The position numbers and the translations under genes are program-made. Source: Beroe forskalii (Eukaryota; Ctenophora; Nuda; Beroida; Beroidae). From it: a DNA stretch of 64,000 bases. The notes beneath the pieces were generated by a model. It saw only the letters and a list, made by a program, of their open reading frames with translations. It searched no databases and was not told the origin of the DNA. The stretch covers positions 234,889 to 298,888 of the forward strand of contig WFMF01000207.1 in assembly GCA_011033025.1 (NCBI GenBank). Direction: 5' to 3'. Shown here one piece after another: positions 42,874-54,692 of the stretch; within the stretch, counting starts at the first letter, position 1, and each line of letters starts with the position of its first letter.

Positions 42874-43408
42874 ATTTCCCTCCCCGGCGGTGCTTGATGT
42901 AACCTTCCAGTACCAGTCTGTCATTGCTGCAGAGAACGAGGTCGAGAGTGTTGGATTCCCTGGTGGGAACAGTGACCATCTGACTGAGCAAATGAGTAGC
43001 CATGAAGTTCAATAGGCGCTGAGCTGAGACATTGGACTCTGAAGTTCCGCCACTCAGGACCTGGAGAGACTCCCACTCAATCTGAGGCAGATTAAAGTCA
43101 CCTGTAATGAAGATGTCATAATCTGTCCCTGGAAGGTTTTCAATAGCATACCTCAGATGGTCGAGAAGATTCGAAAAACTGGAAAGAGTAGCATCTGGGG
43201 GTCTGTAGATTTAAACTGCCACTAACAGCTTAGCAGATGGGTAGATGTTGTAGAGCCCCTGACACATACCGTCATCGAAACTTTCGGACACTGAGATGGG
43301 GAGAGATGAGAAGGAGTAGAGCATGACTCCTCCCCCATTTCTCTTGTCGCGGTCACACCGTGAGAGGGAGTATCCTGGTATCTGGAGCTGAGCATCACTG
43401 ATGTAAGA
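42874..43408 (-). pseudogene. LINE endonuclease (EEP family) fragment
   Basis: A minus-strand frame of about 178 codons reads LQIPGYSLSRCDRDKRNGGG, VMLYSFSSL, YRPPDATLSSFSNLLDHLR, YDIFITGDFNLPQIEW and LLSQMVTVPTRESNTLDLVL. The GDFNLP and TRxxNTLDLVL motifs are those of the apurinic-type endonuclease encoded by CR1/Jockey-like LINEs; the endonuclease nicks target DNA to prime reverse transcription. One in-frame stop (43211-43213) precedes IYRPPD. The C-terminal part is lost where the MITE starts, and nothing upstream of IPGYS remains. It is a dead fragment. Confidence 0.8.
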
Positions 43409-46400
43409 CTTTATTTATTGTGGCGATGTGCCATTAAAACATTTTTCTAAGGAGTTTTCCATTAAATGTTGCACAATGCACGTTGCACAAAACTCATATA
43501 AGTAGTTGAGCTGATGAGAATGACGTCAGCAATTCAGCATCAGAATATTTACTAGCGGGAGCTGTCTCCTCCTTGAACATGGTATCAGATATTGATATGA
43601 TATAAGATAATATAATACATCGCTTTCATAAGATTGGTAATCAAAATTTTAGTTTGATTGTGAATACCCTGTATCCACGCGTTTTATGATAGGCAAATCC
43701 AGTCTGAGTTAGTAGCTGCTGTCTGCATTTGGACTGGTCATTGTCCAAGTTTATAGACAGGGAATTTCCGTCGCCCCATATGTTGGCAGCGGGTATTGTG
43801 CTGCCTTAGCTGGCTTCCTGCATAGTGTACCCATTGCGGTATACCTACTTGGCGCTTAAAATAAATATTGATAAAATAGTCTGAATTCAAAGCCGCTATG
43901 ACCCAGTCAATCCTAGAAATTTTTCACCTAGGCCGGTTTGGTGTCATACCGGTAGTTCCGACAGTTAATTGTGTACTGCGGAGCCGTCTCAACACAACAC
44001 TGAATATGATGTCAGTCATGAATACCCACTATTAACCAATAGTCTGTTGTAAAATTAGCTGATTCGGGTACACCTTATCCACATGTTACATTTTAATGTA
44101 ATGAAAATTTAATCTTGTGAAACGAATCTTTACACTGAACTCTGAAGGGTAGCCTATTAATTATATTCATAAATATTATTAAACGTTGTTTCTCTAAAAG
44201 TTGTTTCTCTATGAAATTTACATCAATGATCTTTCCACCATCAAGTTATACCACCAAGTATGTAACCACCTTCACAAGTGTATAACCACCTTTACAAGTA
44301 TCGTCTTAATATTCTTTAATCTTCCCTACCGGAATTTCAGCCCATTTAAGGAAGAAAATCCTATTGCATTGAACCTCCGCTGATTGAGCAATCACTGGAA
44401 ACGGTTGAGAATTATAAGTATTACCACTATATAATATAATATGTGGCTATTGGAAGCGGAAAGGATATAGTGTTGTGTGGCAGATACCCCTGACCGCACC
44501 CTGTATTAATACTGCCTGATCTGGGAGCGATGATGCTTTATTTCGTTAATTAACTGAAATGTAATAAGCGGTTACATGGCCCAACATGTCGAAGTGGTGA
44601 CCGTATACCCCAACTTACATGGTCGAGGCGACAGCCGAGACTGTTTAAGTTGGATAATGGACGAGGCGTGCCGAGTTCATTATCGAAGGTATACAGTCAC
44701 AGCTGAGATCATGGAACTGGATTATACCCCGACCGGAAACAGCTGGGACCGACTATTCTCTGACAAAACAAGAGTATTTCTTCCCACTCGGGTCTGACGA
44801 CCCTCGTCCGGATTCAACGCTTAAGTAGATTTTTGAGTGCTCCTTTATAAAATCAAATTTAATTTTGCAATAACTATTTTGCACTGTAATTCAGTGGAGA
44901 CCGTATAACCAAACTTACACGGTCGCTAAAACAAGCTTGGGAGGGGTATAACTAAACTTACACGGTCGCTAAAACAAGCTTGGAAGGGGTATAATTAATG
45001 TTATTCAATATACGACACATCATGTATTTGGCACACCAGTCCTAACGGACAGCTTCTCCACAGCATAAGAACTACTTAGCTGCACCGGTTATAGTTGGAA
45101 ATGTCAGCAGTCTCCAGCATATTAAATATGATTATCTAGATCTTCAAGCAACGAAGTGCTGCAACCTTCAAGTGGTTTGGTGCTAAGCAACCTCCTAATT
45201 TGGTGCACCGAGCATTTAATTTCATTTATTGTAAACGTTAACAATCAAAATCAAGCTTATGTATGACGGAGAAAAATTAATTGAAAAAATTAATTCACTG
45301 CATTTCAGAGAAAAATTCCTTTATTGCTCAAGAACCGTTTAAAATCCATCAATTTTATTCACAAATATTACGGGGAAAGATATTGCATCTTTCATTTAGA
45401 GCGATACTGGTACGTATCGTTCAACAGGGGTATTTATAGCTCTATGAGAATTAACGAAATTGTAATTATGGAATCTCATCAATTAGATAATCATAAAATA
45501 TTCTTCCACAAAACAACAGTATTACCCACTTAATTCATCATTTTATTCAACTTTAATTCAATAAAATAACGGCGATAAATTTTTCTTAACAGCAACCCGT
45601 TATTCCTTTACCTGTGCTTCAAAAGACAAAAGACTTCCCTCCTTGAACACGGACTCTTTTCATTAGCCACAAGCTCCCCTCTATAACATGTAAAATGTAT
45701 GTTGAATCTGTTCAAGGAGTAGCTCTGGTCTCTCACACATTGTCAAGTCCTACAACCGGATATAGTGTGGAGTGACGTCACTTTCACAGATTAGAGTGGT
45801 ATGTTGATGACTTTGGAGCGTTATCTTTTATTGGGGGTGGGGTGTACGTTGTTATCACCAAGTTATCTTCACAGAACTAAGAAGACAGTTGATGACGTAG
45901 AGCCGCCTATTGTTCGGGTAATGTTTGTGCTTTACATCGCAAAGCAAGTTGCAGATCTGAACGTTCTGAAACTTTACACGCTCTGTAGCTGAACAAGATC
46001 AACAACATCATGGTTGATAATGTTACATTTATGACGAAAAATAATCAACGAATTCCTATTAGGCTTTTACTTTTTTTTATCTTATCTTCTTGCAAAGGAT
46101 GAAAAATCAGTCATACGATTTCTTTAATTTTCTGATAATTTCTAATTTCACTCAAGTTAGAGACAATTCTGATTTTATTCTAATTTATTATAATTTATGA
46201 GAATCATCTTAAAAAGAATAAAACACGCAACTTACAAACATTGGCCCGCTCCGTTATCTTATCTCGCTCCGTTATCTAATCTCGCTCCGTTATATCTCGC
46301 CCGGGAAGAGCACCTGCATCATCGCTGATAAAAACGCTGGATTATTATTCAATCATATTACCATGATATCATGAAAAGCAGCAATTGCCAAGTTGTGAGT

Positions 46401-47035
46401 TGTTACTTACAGCTCATTTGTAGAGATAGCATTAAACAAGCTACGTGTACACTACAAATACACTACACTACAGATAGCTACACAAATAAACACGGAAACT
46501 TCAGTGTGTGGTGATTATTGGCATGGTTGGCGCTGACTGGTTATAGTGCAATGCAATAATATTTACTTTTTACTTATTTATATTGCCGCAGTGCTATACA
46601 TTATCCAATATGTACATTGTTCAGTTGTACACTGAACTTCAATATACATTGATCATAAATTGATCCTGCAATTTCGAGCTGTCACACATGAACATGAAAT
46701 CGGTCGTAAATTATAAATACCTTATTGTAAGACCTCGAACAGGGCCTAATTTCATGTACCTTGATGGCTTCGCTCTACGCCTTCTGGTAAATGGTAATAA
46801 TGTTGCCATATACACGCCTCTTGATGGCATATTGGCTCATTTTATGTAAGCGCCATTTCCATTCAACTAGTGTGCCTATACTGTGAGGTGAATAGAGTTT
46901 ACCTGCTACTTCCTCTGGCATGGTAGTCTGGTAGTGACATGGTTTGTATTATACCTAAAGAGGCTATACACCCTGTAATTCAAGCAATTCCGGAGGGAAA
47001 GCGTTTATATGCTGCAGCACAGGAAGTATTAGGTG
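43409..47035. other. Intergenic DNA with small repeats only
   Basis: No gene recognised; open frames of 60-73 codons show no known motif. A CTCGCTCCGTTAT word repeats three times near 46247-46296. At 46727-46770, CCTTATTGTAAGACC and GGGCCTAATTTCATG resemble one end of the MITE at 42221 and probably mark a third, truncated relative. One isolated TGACGTCACTTTCACAGATT occurs at 45773. Confidence 0.4.
44886..44999 (+). repeat. About 50-bp tandem repeat, two to three copies
   Basis: ACACGGTCGCTAAAACAAGC followed by TTGG(G/A)AGGGGTATAA occurs twice in tandem. A more distant relative (ACCGTATACCCCAACTTACA) lies near 44601. Short and non-coding. Confidence 0.7.
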
Positions 47036-47335
47036 TGACGTCGTTAATTCACCATTCTAAGCTATGATGATGACGTCACTTTCTGTAAATCTCAAGCAAT
47101 TCCAGAGGGAGTGTGTTTTATGATAGGGAGCATCTGTGAGTCATTATCAGGGGTTAGAATGGGCAATTGGTGACGTCATTATCATAGCTTAGAATGGGGA
47201 ATTAGTGATGTCATTATCAGGGCTTAGAATGGGGAATTAGTGACGTCATTACCAGGGCTTAGAATGGGGAATTAATGACGTCATTATCAGGACTTAGAAT
47301 GGGGAATTAGTGACGTCATTATCATAGCTTAGAAT
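47036..47335 (+). repeat. 35-bp array phasing CRE-like TGACGTCA octamers
   Basis: Exact TGACGTCA octamers start at 47171, 47241, 47276 and 47311, and TGATGTCA at 47206, so five sites sit at 35-base steps. The unit continues TTATCAGGGCTTAGAATGGG and GAATTAG. An inverted copy of the unit lies at 47036-47080 with its own TGACGTCA at 47071. TGACGTCA is the palindromic CRE/ATF site; whether any factor uses it here is unknown. Related single copies are dispersed at 45773, about 48281 and about 57985. Confidence 0.85.
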
Positions 47336-49428
47336 GTGACTACGATGTTGTGTCACACGGTGCCATGCTGCGCGGTCAAGACACTGTGAAGACAAAGCTC
47401 CGATGATGGCCTCCGTCTTAGGACTTTCGACAAATTAAAGCCTGAAGTAGCATATTGTAATATTTGTACGCTGCTTCCTAGTCAAGTAAGGACGTACTGA
47501 GTCAAGCACTGAAATATAAGTTAAAGTGAAGCGCTAGTAACAGTGTGCACCTATCACCATGACAATTGCTTAACTTTCTGTCTTAGTGAGAATACTGCTT
47601 CGTAATATTTTAAATGGCAAACTAAAAGCGCTCTTTGGCTAGAGTGTGGAGGCGTGAGAACAAATAGAAGTTTAAATTGCTAAATCATAGACATGTAAAA
47701 GTGCCAAACTCAAAACAGTCCAAAAACCATTTCTTCTGACATTATACTGTTATAGCAGGACAATGCCACGCTTTAAGGCTTCAATGCGGTACAAGCTCGT
47801 GTGGAATCAGCGAATAATCAATATGAAATATACTTGGGGGAACAGTACATCAAATTCCCTGGGGATATCGAAATGGTTCCATCTTATCAGTTACCACGAC
47901 AGTATAACAGTATAATTTCAGTGCTCTTGCTCTCTTGTTACCTTTAGATGCTTGTTGCTAAAGCATTGCCGCCCTAGCAAAGCAGCCCAAATTCTAAATC
48001 AGCAATAAGCGTGGCAGATATTATCAGTGGCATTGGGAGGTACCTGGGAGGTACCTAGGAGGTACCTGGGAGGTACCTGGGAGGTACTCTAATGTAAAAT
48101 TTAGCTTCTTGACACGAAACATTTGTAGTGCACTAAGGAACTGTGGAGCTCTTGATCTACTACTTAGTACCACCCTATGAAGTAACCCACAAGGGATGAA
48201 TAGGCGGTTAAGATGATGTCATTATCACAGTACCATGCTGTGATAGTAACTCTGAGATTTAATAAACTCTGAGATTATGACGTCATTGTCAGGTCTGTTT
48301 TCCTTCTCAGTCTGAGTCACTAAATTACCGTAAATTTGTGGCTTGAGATATTCACTTCATGGTCGATGGAGCGGTGACTGTGAAGGAAGTCATTTTCATG
48401 GAAAACTAGAAAATTAGCGACGTTCAAACACCAGCGTTTTGTTTGTCGTTAGAAGGAGTGGTGTTTAAAAAGATGGTAATTTGATGCGTAAATGTAGTCT
48501 TATCAAGTACCAGCCTTCTTAACAGCTACCCTGTCACTAGCTACTGACCCAGACACTTCCTGACAACTGGTGGTATGGTACCGCCTTTAGTAGCTAACAG
48601 GTCCAGAACAGTACGGCAGCTCTACCAATTCCTACTTTCATACGACAGGTTTTGGATTTCCATTAAACAATTAAACGCTTAAAAGCTTAAGTTTTGGTCA
48701 AGTTTTTCACTTAGCAATAGGCTCTGGGAACTTGGAAAATTTGAATTATTAGAATATACAAATTCCTAGTTTACGACCGATCAAAAACTCTTCCGGGTTC
48801 ATCAAACTCGCTATATTTACTGTTTTATATTAACCTGTCAAAATAAAACATTCTCACTTAGACATCGTATTGCGACATCTTGAATCACTTCAAAAGTGTT
48901 AAGTAATTGGTTAAATGGAATAAACGCAATCTTATATTATATCGTTTTAAGTTTACTACATAATAAATTGAACGAAAGAAATATTTTACGGAAATTTATA
49001 GTCTTTTAAAAGTGACAAGTAATTAATAATGCAGTAGTTATATGGTTTAGAACATGCTTCCTTGAGAGTGTCCACGTCAGAATTATATTTCATTAGTTTT
49101 GTTGCGCATACAAACTACATAATATTGACATATGTATATACCGCTTCGCAAATCATCGAATTATTTTAATGAACTCCTACACGAATCTGCCCAATAGTCC
49201 AGTGTTCTCCCTCCTCATACATTAAAATCACAAATAAATTCTCCATTATGAATGCAGTGCGTATTTATCCCCCGTTGCTCCAATCGCAATGCAAGGATTA
49301 TTATAAAGATTTTAATTAGAGAATACATTATAATGGCCCGCTAGTTTAGAGTAACTCTTAATTATATAATTATATATGCCATGAATTTTAGACGCGTTCT
49401 GTGTTTTGAGAGCCGGAGTATCAAAGGG
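47336..49428. other. Intergenic DNA, no gene recognised
   Basis: AT-rich sequence with a short 12-bp array GGGAGGTACCTG at 48036-48087 (about five copies) and two more GACGTCAT words near 48196-48290. No coding region can be supported. Confidence 0.4.
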
Positions 49429-50792
49429 TTTGTCAATTCCATATCTTATGCACTGTTAGTCCAATCACAAACCCGCAATTAACTTATTATTTGGGGGAAA
49501 TAATTTTGGGGATCAAAATTTTGGGGGAACGAAAATTTTTTCGTAAAATCCCCAAATTTCGTACCTTTTAAATATGTCTAGTAAGGTAAGTACTTTGTTT
49601 CACTTGCATCCAAATTAAACTAACCTGATGATTACACTATGATAAACAGTGAACCAATACAACCATTCACGGTATTTCTCGGACGCTCTCATTCTTCTAG
49701 TATATTTCTACAGGATTCTACCCCTGATGAGGTAAACGAGATAATATTAAGCCTAGAAAACAACAAATCCAGTGACATACCTATCAAAATTATCAAAAGA
49801 TCTGGTAGCATAATAAGCCCATTTCTCTCGAAGCACATCAACACAACAGTGTCCAATGGCATTTTCCCTGATATTCTTAAGATTGGTAGAATAACACTTG
49901 TTTATAAGAAGGATGATAAAGAACTGTTTGAGAACTACCGTCCTGTCTCCACACTTTCAATATTTGGTGTAACAATCGATGACGAACTTTTGTTGACACC
50001 GCATATCTCTGCTCTTGCCAAAACTGAGATTCTGTACTGGCCAACTGAATTGCATTGAAAAGTACATCCCTAAGACTCTGTACAAAAGTCTCTATCACAC
50101 TCTTTTTGAAAGTCACCTTAGCTATGGTATAACAGTATGGGGATGTGTTTCGCATAATAAGATGAAACCCATATTTACTGCTCAAAAACACTGCATCCGC
50201 ATAATGTTTGGTGATAGTGAGGCTTACCTAGAAAAGCACCGGGCAGCTGCCAGGAGTAGTAGGTCTTTTGAACAACGAACTCTTGGCACCGACTTCTTTG
50301 AAAAAGAACATACAAAACTATATTCAATGAACAGAACATTTTGACTGTCAATAATTTGTATAACTATCATGTTCTACTCAGTATCAGCAGTATCTACTAC
50401 CGCGGTGAGGAACAAACGCCAGTACTCCTTCCCTTCATCAGCACATAAGGAAATGCCTATACTTTGACTTACCTCTTGTCTCAATTCCAGTCTTAAGTTA
50501 TCAAAATAGCAGTCCATTTTAGAGCATTAATATGGCAAATACTAAATTTCCTTGTTTCACTTATCCATGAAGATAATATTCTAATCTAACATATTGGACA
50601 TATTATTGATTGTTCATGTAGAAATACATGACGAGACATATATAAAAGGTACAAAATTTGGGGATTTTTCTAAGAAAATCCCCATATTTTCGTACCCCCC
50701 AAAATATCGACCCCAAATTTATTTCCCCCAAGTCAGTTAATTGCGGGTTTGTGATTTGATTAACAGTGCATGAAATATGGAATTCCCAGACA
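49429..50792. mobile_element. Foldback element with about 140-bp arms around a LINE relic
   Basis: The left arm (49429-49572) and right arm (50645-50792) are inverse complements. Shared words in order are AATTCCATAT, ATGCACTGTTA, AATCACAAACCCGCAATTAA, TTGGGGGAAATAA, TTTTGGGG, and ATCCCCAAATTT(C/T)GTACC then TTTT. A third, partial arm-like copy is at 51060-51150. The loop holds a reverse transcriptase pseudogene. Either a LINE inserted into a MITE or the foldback acquired LINE sequence; no target duplication distinguishes these. Confidence 0.7.
49639..50480 (+). pseudogene. LINE reverse transcriptase with core deleted
   Basis: The first part reads SIFLQDSTPDEVNEIILSLE, NNKSSDIPIKIIKRSG, FLSKHINTTVSNGIFPDILK, then KKDDKELFENYRPVSTLSIF. 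This is the segment before the RT palm in CR1/RTE-like LINEs (xxNKSSGxDxIPxxLLK, NYRPISLLP-like). At 49961-49970 it jumps straight to GVTIDDELLLTPHIS, which belongs after the catalytic YxDD block, so the active-site core is gone. After a frameshift near 50020 it continues LRFCTGQLNCIEKYIPKTLY, FESHLSYGITVWG, then, after another shift near 50330, EQNILTVNNLYNYH. It is internally deleted and cannot be functional. Confidence 0.75.
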
Positions 50793-51059
50793 AATTTCAA
50801 TAAGTATTTTTATCTACAAACCACAGTACAGAATTGCTGTAGTCTGTTCACCAAGTCTTTATAGTATATCACTGCAGAAGAGTTCTAAGTATATAAAATG
50901 CAGTAATACCAAATAAAACCTTCTACACTCGCCTCAATAAAAGGGATCTTGTACTGTAAATTCTACTACATCGATCACCTCAGTGATATTGGCCTTTCTG
51001 AAGTTCTGATTTATTCCAGAAAGTGACTTTATTCTTTCGAATTTGAAAATCCCCTGATT

Positions 51060-51172
51060 TAATTTGAGGTACGAAATTTTGGGATTTTCGAAAAAAATCC
51101 CAATATTTTCAAACCCCCCAAAATTTCGATCCCCGGAATTATTGTCCCATGTTATTTTGTCTTGTAAGGTAG
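51060..51172. repeat. Partial third copy of the 49.4 kb foldback arm
   Basis: GGTACGAAATTTTGGGATTT, AAAAAAATCCCAATATTTTC, CCCCCCAAAATTTCGATCCC resemble the right arm at 50647-50725. It ends at TGTCTTGTAAGGTA, a word also present at 49575 and 56321. Confidence 0.6.
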
Positions 51173-51858
51173 ACTATTTCTTGTTTTGAATGATGTACGT
51201 AACTCCTGGTGTATTCATCACGTTAACCATGAAACCATGAGTGCTGTAATTTCATTGAATCATATCCTCAATAACATGCTCTTTTATGGAACGAAATTGC
51301 GATGTCCAATCTCCTTGATTTATGACATATCATACCGTCCAAGAAGACCTTATGGTTTTAAAACGTAATCATCTCTACATCCAAATACGTTATAATGAAG
51401 TTACTTTCAGGATGTTTCAGCCACACCAAATTAATATGCTGCATTTCCAGGCGAGACATTTTTACGTTAAGCAATGAAATGATTTATTCTTTTCTAGACA
51501 ACGTCTTCATCTATAGATCAATAGTCGAAATATAATTAATGATAAACTGGAACTAGAACTGGTTTTAAGTTAGTAGTTACTTAAATCATTTGATTGACGG
51601 CTCATTTATCATTATGAATCCACGAAGCAATGTAATAAAAGATTTGCATTTAAAGTTTTATCATATTTCTGTCCGAATACTCAAATAATTCCGCCTGATG
51701 GTTTTATTTTTACCTTCGTAAAATAGCACAAAAAAACATATTTTCCCACCACATAGAATTTCAATAAGCCGTCATCATCTTACTATCATGTAGCGTTAAC
51801 ATGAGTAATATTGAAATTGAAACTCCCCATAATTTCGATCGTTAGTTTAATTTTCCCA
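51173..51858. other. Intergenic DNA, no gene recognised
   Basis: AT-rich single-copy-looking sequence between the partial foldback arm and the start of the large palindrome. Nothing coding recognised. Confidence 0.35.
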
Positions 51859-52894
51859 CATGAATATCAACCCCGATGCGCGAGGTTGCGCTACATGCTA
51901 GTACCTTGTGCGCAGTTTCGGAAATCGCACCAATTTCGCGACAACATCGCACGATTTGAGGGTCTAAACTTAAGAAAAATGAATTTTGAAGGTGACCATT
52001 CAATAGAGCTCAGCTGTACGAGTTTATAGGTGAAAAGATCATTAAGATACGCTATTCCTGCCAGGAGTTATGTTCAATAACAGCTCGCAACAGAAAACAC
52101 GTTTTTCTAATTGCGCCGTCTTCCATGGTTCATTGTGGAGCTCAGGAGCGTGATATCCAAAATCTAAGATCAACTTGAAGTACAAAATTTTATCCTCTAG
52201 CGATTCCCGAAGGTTTCAAGTCTCTATCTTCAAAAATGTGGATTTCTATAGAACGACACCACGAGTCGGTGTAAAATTGGTGTAAATTTATTCCGAATGA
52301 GGTTGCGCTACAAAATTGTAGATGAATTTTGCCGAGCCGCGCGCGCTGTAGCGCAACCTCGCTCATTTCGATTGATAAATCAGCGTCTTGATCCGAGATC
52401 GTATCGACAAGAAATTTCGATTTTCCTTGTAAATTTGCATTAAACAAGACGACAGCAGCATCTTCACAAATCTGCTAATTATTGATTAACTAATTATTTG
52501 TCATTTCAGGCGACTCACATAAGGTGAAACAGAATCTGAGATGCTGGGGTACAAGAACCGGAGGAAAATTCTCAACAATTCTACCAACAGATGAGATTAA
52601 GAGGTAATTTCAGATGGCGCAGATTTTCGTGATTAATATTCCATTACAAAATATTTCCTTGTATTTCATTGAGACGAAGAAGTACTGAAAATCGATCACA
52701 TTATCACGGTTTTGGTCGCTAAAACAGTGTTGCATTTTGGCCTGTTAACACCCGACAAGCAATACCCTATATTTTAAACACACATGATGCTTTGAAAGTG
52801 TCCACCACAAGATTTTAAACAGCAAATTGGGGAACGGACATTAAACCTCGAAATTTTCTACTTACAACACTTTACCGCATGATGTTTCAACTAT

Positions 52895-53000
52895 AGAGTT
52901 AGACAAAGGTTAGGGTCTTGGTTAGGTTTATGGTTAGAGTATGGAATAGGGTCAAGGGTTTGGGTTGGGTTAAAGGTATGGTTAGGGTCAGAGAAGAGAG
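52895..53000 (+). repeat. Degenerate TTAGGG-like stretch
   Basis: GGTTAGGGTC, TTGGTTAGGTTTATGGTTAG, GGGTTTGGGTTGGGTTAAAG and GGTTAGGGTCAG lie in a 100-base patch. It belongs to the segment present only in the left palindrome arm. It resembles degenerate telomeric repeat and may be an interstitial trace, but short G/T-rich drift would look the same. Confidence 0.35.
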
Positions 53001-54100
53001 ATAAAGTGCTGTGAGGTAAAATTTCTGAGGTTTCAAGTCGGTTTCCCAGCGAAGTTTCTATCATGAGGCAAAAAACAAGCAATTGAAGGACTTTTGTCAG
53101 TTGATTATCAGCAAAACATGGTGGCAATGGGAAGTAGTCAAGCTCTCGCCTCACGAAATTAAATGCTAAAACTGTTATCTATAGTCCAGCAGCGTACAGA
53201 AATGATTAAAGTATAAAAAGTACAGACTCTGAAATAGAAATTATGTCAAATTAACACCACTTCTAACAGCAGTGGATAATTCTCGAATCAAATAGCCGAG
53301 AGAACAGTGAACTGCAGTGAAAGCAGTGATAGCAGCAGGCCAAATTCTGTGAAAGCAGTCATTTTGAGAAAGTTAAAATCATACGCAAGGAAGAGAAGTA
53401 AAAAGATACAAAATCGAACACGAGAGAATTAAATACAAAATCATGAAATAAAGTTTGGAATTTGCGTTGATCATTTGCATTGCCATGTTGTCATGGTAAC
53501 ACATTCTTCGGAAATAGCAAGAGTTGAGTGAGAGTAATACGTCATTATCATTAGTAACAATGGTGGATTTCTTTTTCTCACACACTGAGGAAATGATGTC
53601 AAATAAATGCCGCCTAATTACCGCAACAGTCTGATACATTGTGCAACTGTCCCATGAGAAAAGTAAGATACTAGACACTTTTAAAGTCATTGACATACCA
53701 TATTCAACCATAGTGATTACGTCATTCTCATTTACCTATTATTACAGTGCTGCAAAAACCGAGTTTCACCAAATGTAAATTTTCTCATTTTAACCGATTT
53801 CCTTTCATCGTTTTGTATCTCATTTTTGCTGTAATTGATGCGTTTCAAAGTGACATGCTACCAACATTCGTTTGTTTCTATCAATCTGATTATTGTTCGT
53901 TTTTCTAAGATTACTGCTGTAGTGTTTTAAATTTCATTAAAAGCATCACACCACATTTTTGACTCAAGCCTTCTATTTCAAAACTTTTGAGATCTATTTA
54001 GCAACACATCCATGCTTTGTGTCCATGCTTTGATTCGATTTGCCTTAACAAATTTTTGCCCCCGGGCCCTTCAAGCCCTCGGGCTCACAACTTCCACATA

Positions 54101-54692
54101 CCTTAGTGGTAGAAATTAAGAAGTGTATTTATTAAGGACGTACTAATTAAGAAGTGTACTAATTAAGGCAGTAAAATTTCTCCAAAAATCAGGCAAATCT
54201 AGGACTAAATTTCACGTCGTTTCACCAATTTTCAGCCAAAAATACCGATATGAAAACAAGAAGAGGGGTGATTTTTTCCATTGAATTCAACCTATTTGGA
54301 ATCTATGAAATAGACAAAAGTAAAACCAGGCACTCTAGAGAAACAGATTAGCAAACGGGTCAATGAAGACGAAGAAGCTGAAGAAATGCCTATAATTTTT
54401 ATCGAGTGATAATTGTTTATCATATCAAATTTGATTTTGTCTGCACTGATGCTTTCGCTGAAAAATTCTGAACCTGTATTGAGAGAAAATAGAATGCTTA
54501 ATATTGTAGTGAAAGAAAAGATAGGTATGAATGTATAAATCTTTACTTTAACAAAATTTTCTAAAATTTTGGTATTGTACAAATTACGGTAGGTAGAAAT
54601 TAAGATTTGTAGAATTTAAGGAGTGTACTATTTAAGGTAGTAAAATCGCTTACTGCCTTAAATAGTACACTTCTTAATTTCTACCACTAAGG
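54101..54692. mobile_element. MITE with TA target duplication, CCTTAGTGGTAG ends
   Basis: The left end reads CCTTAGTGGTAGAAATTAAG then AAGTGTA. The inverse complement of the right end begins with the same 27 bases, and TA flanks both sides. A second, directly oriented copy of the end motif lies inside the element at 54590-54645. It has no transposase; the 96-codon minus-strand frame is not recognised. Its ends resemble those of the MITE at 42221 (CCTTA-TG-TAG-AAATTAAG), so the two belong to related families. It sits at the centre of the large palindrome. Confidence 0.75.

Noticed and set aside
52190-52447. 85-codon minus-strand frame in the palindrome arm
   Set aside because: The other arm does not keep it open in a conserved way that I can confirm, and it resembles no known protein.
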